Source: Atherix ibis (taxonomy: Eukaryota > Arthropoda > Insecta > Diptera > Athericidae). From it: DNA of 64,000 bases. Positions 1 to 9,618 of this stretch are shown piece after piece (the first letter of the stretch is position 1; every line of letters begins with the position of its first letter). The translations under genes and the position numbers were made by a program. The notes below the pieces were generated by a model. The model was not told the origin of the DNA. It made no database searches and saw only the letters and a program-made list of their open reading frames with translations. The stretch covers positions 45,335,920-45,399,919 of the forward strand of contig OY282606.1 in assembly GCA_958298945.1 (NCBI GenBank). Reading direction: 5' to 3'.

Positions 1-149
1 CTCTGCCAGCGTACCGGGCTAATATAACAGCATTAAAGGAGATACTTTGAATAGATATTTTGGAGAAGAGCAACTGTTATATATATAACAGATTCCATTA
101 AAAACAATAGGTGCTTGGAACAGTCTTCTTAGTTAGCCGGAAGATAAAG

Positions 150-1095
150 TCTGTTTCTATCATATTTAATATGACAAGTAAGAGGCTATGCACTCTATTT
201 ATATGAGGCAAATACAATATTATCAGCTTTATAAAAGTACATGCCCCTACGAAGAAAGCTGCCGATTTAGAAAAGAATAGATTTTTTGAAGAGCAACAAC
301 AAATCTTCGACGCCTGTCCCAAGTATAGTACGAAAATCGTACTTGGGGATTTTGAAAGCACAATAGAAAGAAAGGCCGTCTCAAGTGGTACGTCGATACC
401 CAAAACTTGCATGAGCATGCCACTGATAACAGATTTCGTAATACCTCAATTTTATGGACGAAGATCAAAATTGAGCCGGTGGTGAAAAATTTTCAGCTGC
501 AAATAATTTAAGGCAAAATAATGTACATGGAAGCAGCTTTGGTGTCAAAGATAAGAGCAATTAGCACTAGTCGCATATAGGCACGATATTATAGTTTCGA
601 AACAGTTGAATAATTTTCCTATTTGGGATCAAAGGTCGAAGCTATTAACAATATGGAAAAAGAAGTCCTTACGAAGTTTTTGACAGCCAATATAGCTCGA
701 AAATTCTGACCATTCTGGTAGTAGTTTTGCCAGTCTTCAAGTATTCTTCGGAAACATGGGTTTTTCGCAAAAAACATTGCGAACTCTTATCCACTTTTGA
801 GAGGAGGATCCTTCAAAGAATTTATGCTGCTGTACATGATTATGGACAATTCTGGAGCATTACATTGATCGCCCGATTGTGTATAAAATTAAGCTCAATA
901 GGCTGTAAAGGACCGGATACTTATTCTACAATATATGGATGAGGAAAATACTATCCAAAAAGACTTTAATGACTCCATTTATGGTTCCAGTAGGGCCTGC
1001 CTTCGGTGGAGCGGCGATATTACCCAGGACGTCAAAAACATGCTAGAAATGTCGAACTGGAAGACAGCGGTACGAAGCCGAGACTTCTGAAGTTC
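150..1095 (+). mobile_element. RTE-clade non-LTR retrotransposon relic
   Basis: Plus-strand translation of about 200-475 reads like the endonuclease domain of RTE-clade retrotransposons: an 'INVHAPT'-like stretch (here FIKVHAPTKKA), an FYEE-like helix, then CPKYSTKIVLGDF, where the GDF is the catalytic endonuclease motif. From about 727 a second block resembles the C-terminal tail after the RTE reverse transcriptase: SSETWVF, FERRILQRIYAAV, and near 990-1090 'CLRWSGD', 'KNMLEMSNWKTA'. The reverse transcriptase core between the two blocks is missing, so the copy is internally deleted and also broken by stops and frameshifts. It cannot encode a working protein. Open frames on the opposite strand at 98-468 are shadows of the endonuclease. 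Confidence 0.75.
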
Positions 1096-1430
1096 TTTGA
1101 CTCAGCATACCTAAATCGAACTCAGATTGATGATAATAATTCAACAAGTTTTTAAAAATTTTATACGATATCAAAAACTACACATATAAATAATAACAAT
1201 CAAATAATTTCAGATAAATTAGCGGATATTTCTGTGGCTACCATTAATGTTTTAATTAGTTTAATTATAATAAAGTCATTGTGTTTTAAGACATTGTTGG
1301 GTATTTATTGGAGGATACTTCTTTAACAAGACCATTATAATAATTACTTATATGGTAATGAAATGTTTTTTTAATGGAAATAAACGTTGAAAAGAAATAT
1401 TTGGGTCATGGTGGATAATATTATTATGTA

Positions 1431-1705
1431 CGCGGTCTGTTTAAAAAGTATCGCGAATTTCGAATTTCCGCGGGTTACGTATATTGGATTTTCGATTTTC
1501 TTATGGCGTTATGTTGGTACTCATGTCTCTCACTGATACTGACAAGTTCGGTCATTTTGAATGTTCAGTTAATTTTGGACAGCTACTTTGCTTGCACGTG
1601 TTTTATCTCGTCTTCGATTTTTGCCCATTTTCGACCAAAAACAGCATCGCATTAACATTGCTAAGGAGCTGTTGGACTCAGTTAGCGACGACCCAAACTT
1701 TTCAC
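1431..1705 (+). mobile_element. mariner fragment, 5' end only (family R)
   Basis: Begins with cgcggtctgtttaaaaagta after a TA dinucleotide. This matches the terminal repeat of the mariner family also found at 9,619, 19,958, 35,076 and 56,969 (called family R here). It continues through the 5' leader to the start of the transposase homology (AKELLDSV..DPN) and then loses similarity near 1,705. No 3' terminal repeat follows. It lies about 270 bp left of the duplicated block that also ends in a family R element. Confidence 0.8.
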
Positions 1706-1974
1706 TTAAAAACCATTGTTATCCTGACTATTATTTCTATAATGCTTTAAAAAATACAATATCCAAGTTTCTTTTTCTTAAAGAGATACTCCACCATTTC
1801 TCTGAAATTTCTTAATTTCTTTTCCATATCTGAACCAGAAACAAGCATGGTCCGTATTGTAATAGTAATTGAAATAAAGATGTCGAAAGTGACTGAATTT
1901 TACACTTGAAATCATCGAAACTTCATTGTATTTAATGAAACCTACGTAACTATAGAATACTGGTTATAGCTCCT
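1706..1974. other. AT-rich spacer, nothing recognised
   Basis: AT-rich sequence between the truncated mariner and the start of the duplicated block. I see no conserved motif, reading frame or repeat here. Confidence 0.5.
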
Positions 1975-2957
1975 AATAATATAACATAATTTTCTAACAG
2001 AAAAAGTATTGAATTGCGTTGTGTTCCACGTCCGGTGTTCATTGCAGCCTCTAGCTTAACGCAACTGCTAGCCAAATGGTAAATAATAACTTATTTTTAC
2101 AGAAGGCTACCAAACATTGGGGAGAGCCACTGCCCAAACGAGCTCCATCTATCAACCCTGTGACGTTCAATTCACAATCGCTCATCTTTTAACGAAATGT
2201 GATATATGTTTTATTTTTTTTAATTGATATTATTTCTATTGTAGAGTTTCTAAGTCCTTCCAATTATTCTTTTTACTATTCTAAATTTGCATACCATACA
2301 AGATTTTACCAACTATTACAAGTCTATTGAACTAGCAAATCATTAATTTGGTGAGCCCTAGGTCTCACAATCGTAGTGCTGGTTCATGTCGTACTGAGCT
2401 ACCATTCAAGCAAATACACATATTCACAATGTGTACTTTAAAAATACTCTAGGTTTGGTTCTTAACCGAATTAAAATTATTATACAATATTTAAAAGCTT
2501 TCTGTAAAAAATGTACATGAATAAAACAATATATTTGCTCATAGTAATTATTATGAATGTGCAGCTATTATTTACATTTTTGCACAAAAAGTAATATGTT
2601 CAATCAAAATTTTAGTATCATTATAATTTATATAAAATAAAGCGGATTTTAATATAGATATATTCATTTATAATTTGTAACTGACCGGAAGCGGAAATAT
2701 TTTTTTTTTCAATTATTTTTTACCCAATTTTTAGTTTCTTTTTAGAAAAAAATAAAATCAGTATATTTTCCGTAATTTTTTGATTTTATCAAATATATTT
2801 TCAAAAGTCAAACATGACACAAAAATTCATAAAATAGAAAAATTGATTACCTAAAAAAAATCTCTCAAAATGAGGTCACGGTTTACTTATTTACTAGAGA
2901 CTATTATATTTCCATTAATTACAATACTAAGTCGGCTGAATTTTAATATTTTTCTTC
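1975..2957. other. Upstream region of gene A, no gene seen
   Basis: AT-rich intergenic DNA within the duplicated block, closely matched at about 12,375-13,449. I see no coding potential. The similarity between copies here shows that the duplication extends about 1 kb upstream of gene A and so includes its presumed regulatory region. Confidence 0.5.
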
Positions 2958-2964
2958 TATATAA
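2958..2964 (+). promoter_or_regulatory. Possible TATA box of gene A
   Basis: TATATAA lies 52 bp upstream of the gene A start codon and is preserved at 13,450-13,456 in front of gene A'. The spacing allows a very short 5' leader. In DNA this AT-rich, a TATA-like string alone is weak evidence. Conservation between copies only reflects their common origin. Confidence 0.35.
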
Positions 2965-3015
2965 CTTAGTCAGCAAAAATCTTTGCCACAAAAACAATTC
3001 GATCATTGTGCAAAA

Positions 3016-3617
3016 ATGGATATTTATCATCTCTTTATCCTTATAAGCTTTTGTGGGTTTTCTCAAACTGCACGGGTAATATTTACAAAAAAAAAACAAT
3101 ATAATAAATAATTTTTATTTAAATATTTTAAATATTTACACGCTCTTTACAGAATCAAAACTTTGGTACTTCGTTAGAATTTAGTCAACCAACATTAACC
3201 TTTAAACAAAATATGCTGAATGTTAATTTCACATTTGAGAACAACAAAACTTGGAGCGCAGACATAGTTACTTTTATAGAATTTAAAAATGTTATAATAT
3301 CATCATCTCTCTTCTTTATCAGAAGTACGACAACAAGTCGTGCTTTCTACTATCGCATTAAATACTGTGATATTATTTCAAATTCTCGACGAAATTTTTT
3401 GTCAGATATTATGTCGCAAATGGTCAAAGGCTATTCGAATTTTTCAGTATCATCATGCATTGTTCAGCCAAATACATATTCGATTTATAATTTTAATTTT
3501 CCAAGCAAAACACAGATACCACTTCCTATACATTATTTTAAATTAGAATTAATATTTTACAACAATCGAAATGTGGAATTTCTTAAAATATCTTTTTATG
3601 GAAGAATTAAAGAATAG
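3016..3617 (+). CDS. DUF1091-like secreted protein A (two exons)
   Basis: Proposed CDS is join(3016..3075,3153..3617), 174 residues. Exon 1 gives a 20-residue hydrophobic signal peptide (MDIYHLFILISFCGFSQTAR). The 77-bp intron starts gtaata, ends tttacag, and is phase 0. Exon 2 carries a DUF1091-type domain: an N-terminal strand-rich part, then FYYRIKYCDI with Cys92, the helix-like RRNFLSDIMSQMV, SNFSVSSC with Cys122, IPLP near residue 143 and a terminal ELIFYNN..EFLKISFYG. The YxxxxxxYCD and SNxSxxxC spacing is typical of the DUF1091 family (Pfam PF06477), small secreted arthropod proteins distantly related to MD-2/CheA/CheB-like lipid-binding folds (family knowledge). Function is unknown. 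AATAAA at 3735-3740 may be the poly(A) signal. The protein differs from A' at about 27 of 134 aligned residues. Confidence 0.85.
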
Positions 3618-5069
3618 TCAAAATCACCAAAACTCATGTTTAATTTTTACTATGAGCAATTGTAATAGTTCATTTTTTTTCTTTTAAAATTATTTATTTA
3701 AAAAAATATTTTATTATGGATTATATGTTATGTAAATAAATGTCGCTCAAATTATTATATTGCTTTAAAAAGTCTTATATTTTTGGAGGTATCTCATTAA
3801 GACGACGCTTGTGCTTGGAATTGTGACTTTCTACATAAAAACTACGTATATTCATTTAAGATTATTTTCTTCTTATTATTTGCCATATCTAGGACATCTG
3901 GTATACTATTAGGAAGTCTTAATCTAAAATAATATTCTTTAATTTTTGGAATATATTATTCATATTTCTGATTTATTTATTTTGAACTAATGAAAAACTA
4001 TTGAATTTATTGTACTTAATTAATAACTTCCTATCGAGTAATTGTACTTGTTGACATTTTGTGATGTATAAGCATTAAAATTTTATTTGTAAATTTTTCA
4101 AAAAACACATGCTGTAAAAAATTTATATTTACTTAATAACTTTTTTTTTCAAAAGTAAACAGGTTTCAAAATAAAATTTTTCCATCCAGGCAACTCTCTT
4201 TAAATATTACACTAGTCTTTAATAAACAGAATTCTCCATTTTTTTAAACAAAACCGCAAATTTTTATTTTCTTATATTGATTTAATTTTGTTAAAAAATA
4301 ATATAATATATTATTATTTAAGTAGACGCCACAAGATTTCTTGCAAGACTCATATAAAAAAATGTATCAAAAATTATTTCAGAATTATTTTTGGGTAACT
4401 TCGATAAAATTTTGACCAGTTCGAGTTGTAATTTGCTTTTAGATATAAAATTTAAATAATCTTGTTCAAGCTACATATGTTCTAGATTAAGATATTTAAC
4501 TTTTTTATGGTAATAGCATCTCCTTCTTTATTTATTGACCAATAATACCTTTTGAGAAAAATGCACACCACATTTTTTATTGACTAATAATTATTATTAA
4601 TTTTTTGACACTGCAATTTTTGAATTAAGTATTGGCAAGAAAAACTTTTTTTCCTCTCCCAGTACCAAATTGTTACACCTATTCTGTGAAGCCACTGCTC
4701 GTTACAGCGCTTTTATACTATATAAGTTTCGCTATCATTATCATACGGGATATTTCAATTTCTGAATAGTGGACATATAGCCTATCTCTATTTCCATAAT
4801 CACTAATAGGGCTATACTCTTTCAAAGTTTCTTTATTACTGTCCAAAAAATTCTCAAATTTCGGGGCCATACCATATATTGTACTAAACTAGATTTAAAA
4901 AAGCTCCATATTGATCGCCTGCAGAATTATTAGTTTTTAAATATTTACTCAAGTAAAATAAGACTTTGTTAGTAAATATAACCCTTTGCTTTATTTTTCC
5001 ATTTATATTATAGCGAACTTTTAATAGAAATCCTAAATAATGAAGATATTATGAAATTTTAAAGTTATG
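3618..5069. other. Intergenic, AT-rich
   Basis: Spacer between gene A and a mariner insertion, matched with indels at about 14,107-15,630. Contains a possible gene A poly(A) signal at 3735-3740. I see no further reading frame with family resemblance. Confidence 0.5.
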
Positions 5070-5071
5070 TA

Positions 5072-5818
5072 CGAAGGACATTCAACAAGTACGAAGCCTA
5101 CAAAAGAAAAACGAAAATTTTGGAAGGTGGCAATTTATTTTTCCACATAATCGCCTTCAAGCTCGATACACTTGGCCCAGCGATGCTCAAACCTTTTTAA
5201 CCCGTCCAAAAAATACACATTCTCCAAAAAAGCAAAATAGGCCTCCGTGGCGACGATGACCTCCTCATTCGACCCAAATCTATTCCCGGCGAGTGATTTT
5301 TTCAGGTTTGGAAACAAAAAGTTGTTCCCGGCGAATTTGGTCACAGGGGGCTAAATCTGGAGAGTACGGTGGATGGGGCAGCAATTCGTAGCGCAATTCG
5401 ACCAATTTGGCCATGGCGACGGCGGAGGTGTGAGCCGGCGCGTTGTCGTGGTGGAACAGCACTTTTTTCTTCGCAAAGCGAGGCCGCTTTTTCTTCAATT
5501 CCACGTCAAATCGGCCCAATAAGTCAGCATAGTAGCGCCCCGTGATTGTTTTACCCTTCTCGAGGTAATCGATGTGGATCACACCTTGTGAATCCCAGAA
5601 AACGGTGGCCATCACCTTTCCGGCCGATCGAACAGTCTTCGCCTTCTTCGGAGCACGACACGCTCGCTTTCAAAGGCTCTCAAAACAAAACTAATGAAGG
5701 GCATCGACTGAACCTTTGACAGTAGGCTACTTAAAGAATGAACTGCACGATGGTAAATTTATTTTGTGACAGCAGTTCCATCGGGCGGTGAGGCTAAGTA
5801 CTTGTTGAATGACCCTCG
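5072..5818 (-). mobile_element. mariner copy with internal deletion, absent from copy 2
   Basis: Terminal repeats cgaaggacattcaacaagta (left) and tacttgttgaatgaccctcg (right) are inverted and match the element at 48,982-50,264. The minus strand encodes the C-terminal two-thirds of a mariner transposase: KVMATVFWDSQG, KTITGRYYADLLGRFD, the second catalytic Asp in LFHHDNAPAHT, and PPYSPDLAPCD. A frameshift follows, then FGSNEEVIVATEAYF..LEGDYVEK. The N-terminal DNA-binding part is deleted around 5,650-5,690, where sequence jumps from transposase codons to 5' leader. The paralogous position near 15,634 in copy 2 reads tatgtaaaataattg without the element, so this insertion is younger than the duplication. 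Confidence 0.9.
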
Positions 5819-6346
5819 TCTAATAATTGTTATATTATATTTTATCCTGCAGAGATAATATATAAGGTTTTGTGGTAATTTGTACTGAGCAAAAAAAATT
5901 TTTTGTCTCCAAGCCTACAAAATCCTTTATGTTAGGTGATATTAATATTATTATCAAAGACAAGAGTTTAAAAAATTTTTCTTCGTGGTAGAAACTGGAC
6001 ATTTTAGAAAACAAAATAGACAGTATTGATAGTTTAGAAAATGGGATAGAAGCTTTCATTAGTAGAATAGTTCGCATTGGAGCATCGGAAGTCTGTGCTG
6101 TGCTCTGATCTTATTCAGGATAGTTTTTCAAAGAGCCATTTTTATTATACTAATTTTTATTTAATAAACACTCAATGCATTATAAATTAAAATAAAATTG
6201 TAATCAAAATGTAAAATAACATGGAAAAAATCGAAAAAATTACTTTTATGATTGCCAATGCTACGGGTGGCATAACTCGATTCATTTAAACTAAAATCTA
6301 ATATATATAAATATTATGTAGAATATAAAATAATTAAAAATTTCAG
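5819..6346. other. Intergenic, nothing coding recognised
   Basis: AT-rich sequence shared with about 15,636-16,215 in copy 2, where an extra stretch is present near 15,800-15,940. The open frame on the minus strand at 5,835-6,077 is not preserved in copy 2 and is treated as chance. Confidence 0.45.
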
Positions 6347-6537
6347 AATATTAACTGGTAGTAACTGAATGCATTATATTTATTTCGTGTAATGATAATA
6401 TCATCATCGTTATTATATTGTGTATACACTTCTCCATAATAGCAGAAATTAGGCTCTTATAGAAAAGTGTAGAAGCGTGATGATATTATCTTTACCTGAA
6501 ATAATAATTATACGTTCAGTTACTATCAGTTAATATT
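6347..6537. repeat. Long imperfect inverted repeat upstream of gene B
   Basis: Left arm 6347-6409 (starts aatattaactggtagtaact, ends gataatatcatcatcg) and right arm 6476-6537 (starts cgtgatgatattatc, ends agttactatcagttaatatt) are inverted copies of each other with scattered mismatches and a roughly 66-nt loop. The loop contains the perfect palindrome gtgtatacac. The structure ends about 80 bp before the gene B start codon and is kept at 16,216-16,406 before gene B'. It could be a foldback or MITE-type insertion, a hairpin RNA source or a regulatory element. The sequence alone does not decide. Confidence 0.75.
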
Positions 6538-6618
6538 CCTAAGTAAGGTCAAATATTATTTGCCTTATGAGTATACGATTTTTGAAACTTATAGACAGTA
6601 TTCAACTTGGTTAAAAAG

Positions 6619-7227
6619 ATGAAATTCATTATAATTTTAGTGTCTATATTACATACTGGAAATTCACAATCATTTAACGTATTATTACCAGTAATAATTA
6701 CTGCCATATTAAATTAGCAGCTTAATTTTTCGAAAACTTTTATATTCTTTCAGGCCTATAATAGTTCATATATACTGGAATATAATCAACTAAATGTCAA
6801 ATATAATCCAAAAATTTTAAAATTAAATTATTCATTTGTGGATAATAAAATACTGAGCTTAGTTACAGTAACTTATGTTGAGCTAAAAAATATTGTATTT
6901 TCCATTGCTATAGATTTTATAAATAATGGTAAACCAAATCGTGCCTTTTATCATCGAATCAAATATTGTGATATTTTATCTAATAAAAGAATCAATTTGT
7001 TTTCGGATTTGATTTCGATGGTCATAAGGAAATTTTCAAATGTCTCAACAACATCTTGTACTATTACGCCAAACACTTACGTTATAAATAATTTTTCATT
7101 ACCGACCAAAGTGCACACTTTTATTATTCTACCTACGGTGACGTCTCAAATAACATTAACATTTTTTAATAAGAAGAAGAAACAATATGCAAAATGTACA
7201 TTTTTTGCTAAAATACGACGAGCATAA
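6619..7227 (+). CDS. DUF1091-like secreted protein B (two exons)
   Basis: Proposed CDS is join(6619..6678,6754..7227), 177 residues. Exon 1 encodes a hydrophobic leader (MKFIIILVSILHTGNSQSFN). The 75-bp intron runs from gtatta to tttcag, phase 0 after codon 20, exactly as in A and C. The exon 2 product starts AYNSSYILEYNQL and contains YNPKILKLNYSF, FYHRIKYCDIL with Cys92, SNVSTTSC with Cys122, PNTYVINNFSLP and ITLTFFN near the C-terminus, all in DUF1091-type arrangement. It resembles C more than A. Possible poly(A) signal AATAAA at 7246-7251. Compared with B', about 16 of 129 aligned residues differ. Role unknown; predicted secreted. Confidence 0.85.
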
Positions 7228-8136
7228 TATGTGCAGATACTCAAAAATAAAATATATTTAATTATAAGAAATATTAATTTCTTGTATACATATAATAAAT
7301 CAACTAAAATTTAAATAGTAAAGGCTTTTTTTACGAGTACAGTCAACTAAAAAATTATACCATTATTCTGCTCATCAGTGGAAACCTCAGATTTTGATAA
7401 TTCCTTCTGATCCTGGAGGAAACTTATTATTTTTTAATAACTAATATTATGTCAATGGTTATATTAAGCATTAAAGATAGTTTTTATGAATATTTTTGTT
7501 GAAATAAATTTTGCAGTCATTATGACTATGTATTTTAATGTTATTATCTTAACAAATAATGTTAGAAACTATCAAAAAATTACACGATTCGCAGAGTGCA
7601 CAAAGGTTATAACAAGTACAAATACAATTATGATCTCAATTTTCTATAATAATGCACGTACATTTTTGATATACCTTAAGAGAATATAGAAACTTAAAAT
7701 AATTATAACAAAAGATCAATTTAAAGAAATGTGCCTTCGATACAAAAATGCGATGGTCTTCGATCGGATCTGTTCTTCGATTTCTAATTATAACGATAGT
7801 CCTTGGAACAATGTTGTAATATATAACTAACAAATTTACAGTTTTTTTTCCAAATTTTAATTATAAATAAGATTATTTTAAAAATAATTTTTAATGAAAC
7901 TATCATATTTCAAATGTAAACATTAAGTTTACTATTAAAAAATTAATAAATTGTAATAAAAAAAATGGACTTAAACCATTTTTATAGAATTTTAGGAATA
8001 CCTACATAAAATTTTTAAATTTGGCTGTATTGCAAAAAATATCAAATAAATGCTATGAAAAAATTAATATTATTTGCAGTCGTCACAATATATCATCATT
8101 TAAAATTCATATTCATGGACCAATTATAAGATCTGT
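7228..8136. other. Intergenic between genes B and C
   Basis: AT-rich spacer. Much of it matches copy 2 at about 18,090-18,530, but copy 2 lacks part of it and carries an unrelated insertion. Short open frames at 7,486-7,689 and 7,636-7,833 overlap on opposite strands, have no signal or family motif, and are not preserved in copy 2. Confidence 0.45.
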
Positions 8137-8192
8137 AAAATAATCAAATTCAAATTAGCTTTAATTTACGCTAGTTTGAATTTGATCATTTT
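8137..8192. repeat. Short hairpin upstream of gene C
   Basis: Arms 8137-8159 (aaaataatcaaattcaaatt then agc) and 8170-8192 (gctagtttgaatttgatcat then ttt) are inverted repeats matching at 21 of 23 positions with a 10-nt loop, about 120 bp before the gene C start codon. In copy 2 the left arm is intact near 18,561-18,583 but the right arm is largely deleted, so the hairpin is not needed in both copies. Confidence 0.7.
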
Positions 8193-8234
8193 ACTAAAAA
8201 TAAAAAGTTACGCTTAACTACTTTGTAGTATAAT

Positions 8235-8241
8235 ATAAATA
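8235..8241 (+). promoter_or_regulatory. Possible TATA box of gene C
   Basis: TATAAAT about 80 bp upstream of the gene C start codon, present identically near 18,633 in front of gene C'. Plausible position for a core promoter, but weak in AT-rich DNA. Confidence 0.3.
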
Positions 8242-8314
8242 ATTTCACAAATTGTATTTCGTTATATTTTTTATTGTATCTAAAATAAACTTGCAAAGTA
8301 GTTGCATACCGAAA

Positions 8315-8904
8315 ATGTTATTAAAAACTATTCTATTCTGTCTATTACATTTTGGATTATCACAAACAATTGATGTAATTTTATTTTTGGGAATTTTCAT
8401 TTGAAAAAAATGATATTTAATTTTTTTTTCTTCTAGAATAAAACTATCACTTGTTTATTGGAATACGGCCAACCAAATATAAGCTATGATCCAAAAATTC
8501 TTAAATTGAATTATTCATTTTTGAACAACGTAACACTAAGTTTGGTTGCAGTAACGAATATTGAATTAAAAAATATTTTTTTATCCTTGACGACTAATTT
8601 TATAAATAATGGCAAATCAAATCGCGCACTTTATCGTCGAATCAATTATTTTGACATGTTGTCTAATAAGAGAATTAATTACATTTCGAATTTATTTGCG
8701 ACAGCCATTAGGAAATTTTCAAATATCTCAGCAACATCGTGTACTCTCAGACCAAATACTTACGTTGTTAATAATTTTTCATTACCAACAATAATACAAT
8801 TTCCACTACCTACAGAGTCATTCAAGATGACATTAATTTTGTTCAACAATAGAAAAAAAGAATTCGTAAAGTCAGTTCTACATGGTAAACTAAAACGATT
8901 ATAA
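8315..8904 (+). CDS. DUF1091-like secreted protein C, Cys92 replaced by Phe
   Basis: Proposed CDS is join(8315..8374,8437..8904), 175 residues. Exon 1 encodes a hydrophobic leader (MLLKTILFCLLHFGLSQTID). The 62-bp intron has gtaatt donor and a pyrimidine-rich tract ending cttctag, phase 0 after codon 20. Exon 2 reads NKTITCLLEYGQ, then YDPKILKLNYSF, LYRRINYFDML, SNISATSC with Cys122, PNTYVVNNFSLP, FPLP and KMTLILFNN. It differs from C' at only 3 of 148 residues, but one is codon 92, TTT (Phe) at 8650-8652 instead of TGT (Cys). That position is Cys in the other five genes. If Cys92 and Cys122 form a disulfide, C would lack it. The frame is otherwise intact. Possible poly(A) signal at 9033-9038. 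Confidence 0.85.
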
Positions 8905-9169
8905 CATGTCGGTGCACATGTAACTATTCTGAAAATATTTTAAGGGGTATTCACAAGTCTAGTAATTTTTTTTATTACTCCGACCTATCTTATTGTATTA
9001 CATTTTAATAATTGTTTAATTCACTGTAGGGGAATAAAAATAATATACTAAATATTAGATTGTGTATTTACTTTTTCACATATGCTAGCATACCTAAAAG
9101 ACCTTTTCTACAAAGAGGAATTCCTCTTTGAATGACAAGTAATATTTTATATAGATTAACCAAAAATTA

Positions 9170-9290
9170 TTTTGATTTATAGTAATTATTGTAATTTTAT
9201 TAACCTGAATTGGAGCTCGACCTGTAGAAGATCGTTATATTTTAACGGGACAAATTTTAACAGGTTTATACTTTTTACTTACAGTAAAAA
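9170..9290 (+). other. Nuclear copy of mitochondrial DNA (cytochrome b 3' part)
   Basis: Read with the invertebrate mitochondrial code (TGA = Trp, ATA = Met), this stretch gives an uninterrupted FWFM, then VIIVILLTWIGARPVED, then RYILTGQILTGLYFLL. That is the C-terminal transmembrane end of cytochrome b. Two in-frame TGA codons stand where cytochrome b has Trp, which is diagnostic of mitochondrial origin. The insert lies between sequences that match copy 2 (to about 9,117 and from about 9,290). Copy 2 carries different filler at 19,519-19,636, so the fragment arrived after the duplication or was replaced there. Confidence 0.85.
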
Positions 9291-9618
9291 AATGCTGATA
9301 AAAAAATACTATTTGCACGAATAAAAGAATGCAACCTTCATAGATATTAATCAATGAAAAACAAGAGGTCACCGCAATAACATATACAATAATGACACTT
9401 GTTTCTAATGACTGTAGTCTTTAGTTACGATTATGATAGTATCTATGATGAAAAACTATAAAATATCAGTACGTTAATTCAACTATGATGGTCGGGAAGT
9501 TGAGACTTTAATCAATCGATCCAAACATCGCAGGATTATGACCCTCAGTGACAATTTCACAGTTAACGGAGGTCTCAACTGCGTGCGACATTGTTTGCAG
9601 AACAACCACAATGGCGTA
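9291..9618. other. Conserved 3' tail of the duplicated block
   Basis: Nearly identical to about 19,637-19,957. A short open frame starting at 9,538 is identical in both copies, but it runs into the mariner terminal repeat and its second half is mariner leader sequence, so it is not called as a gene. Confidence 0.5.

Noticed and set aside
98..468. Overlapping minus-strand open frames near the left edge
   Set aside because: Antisense to the RTE endonuclease remnant, which reads well on the plus strand.
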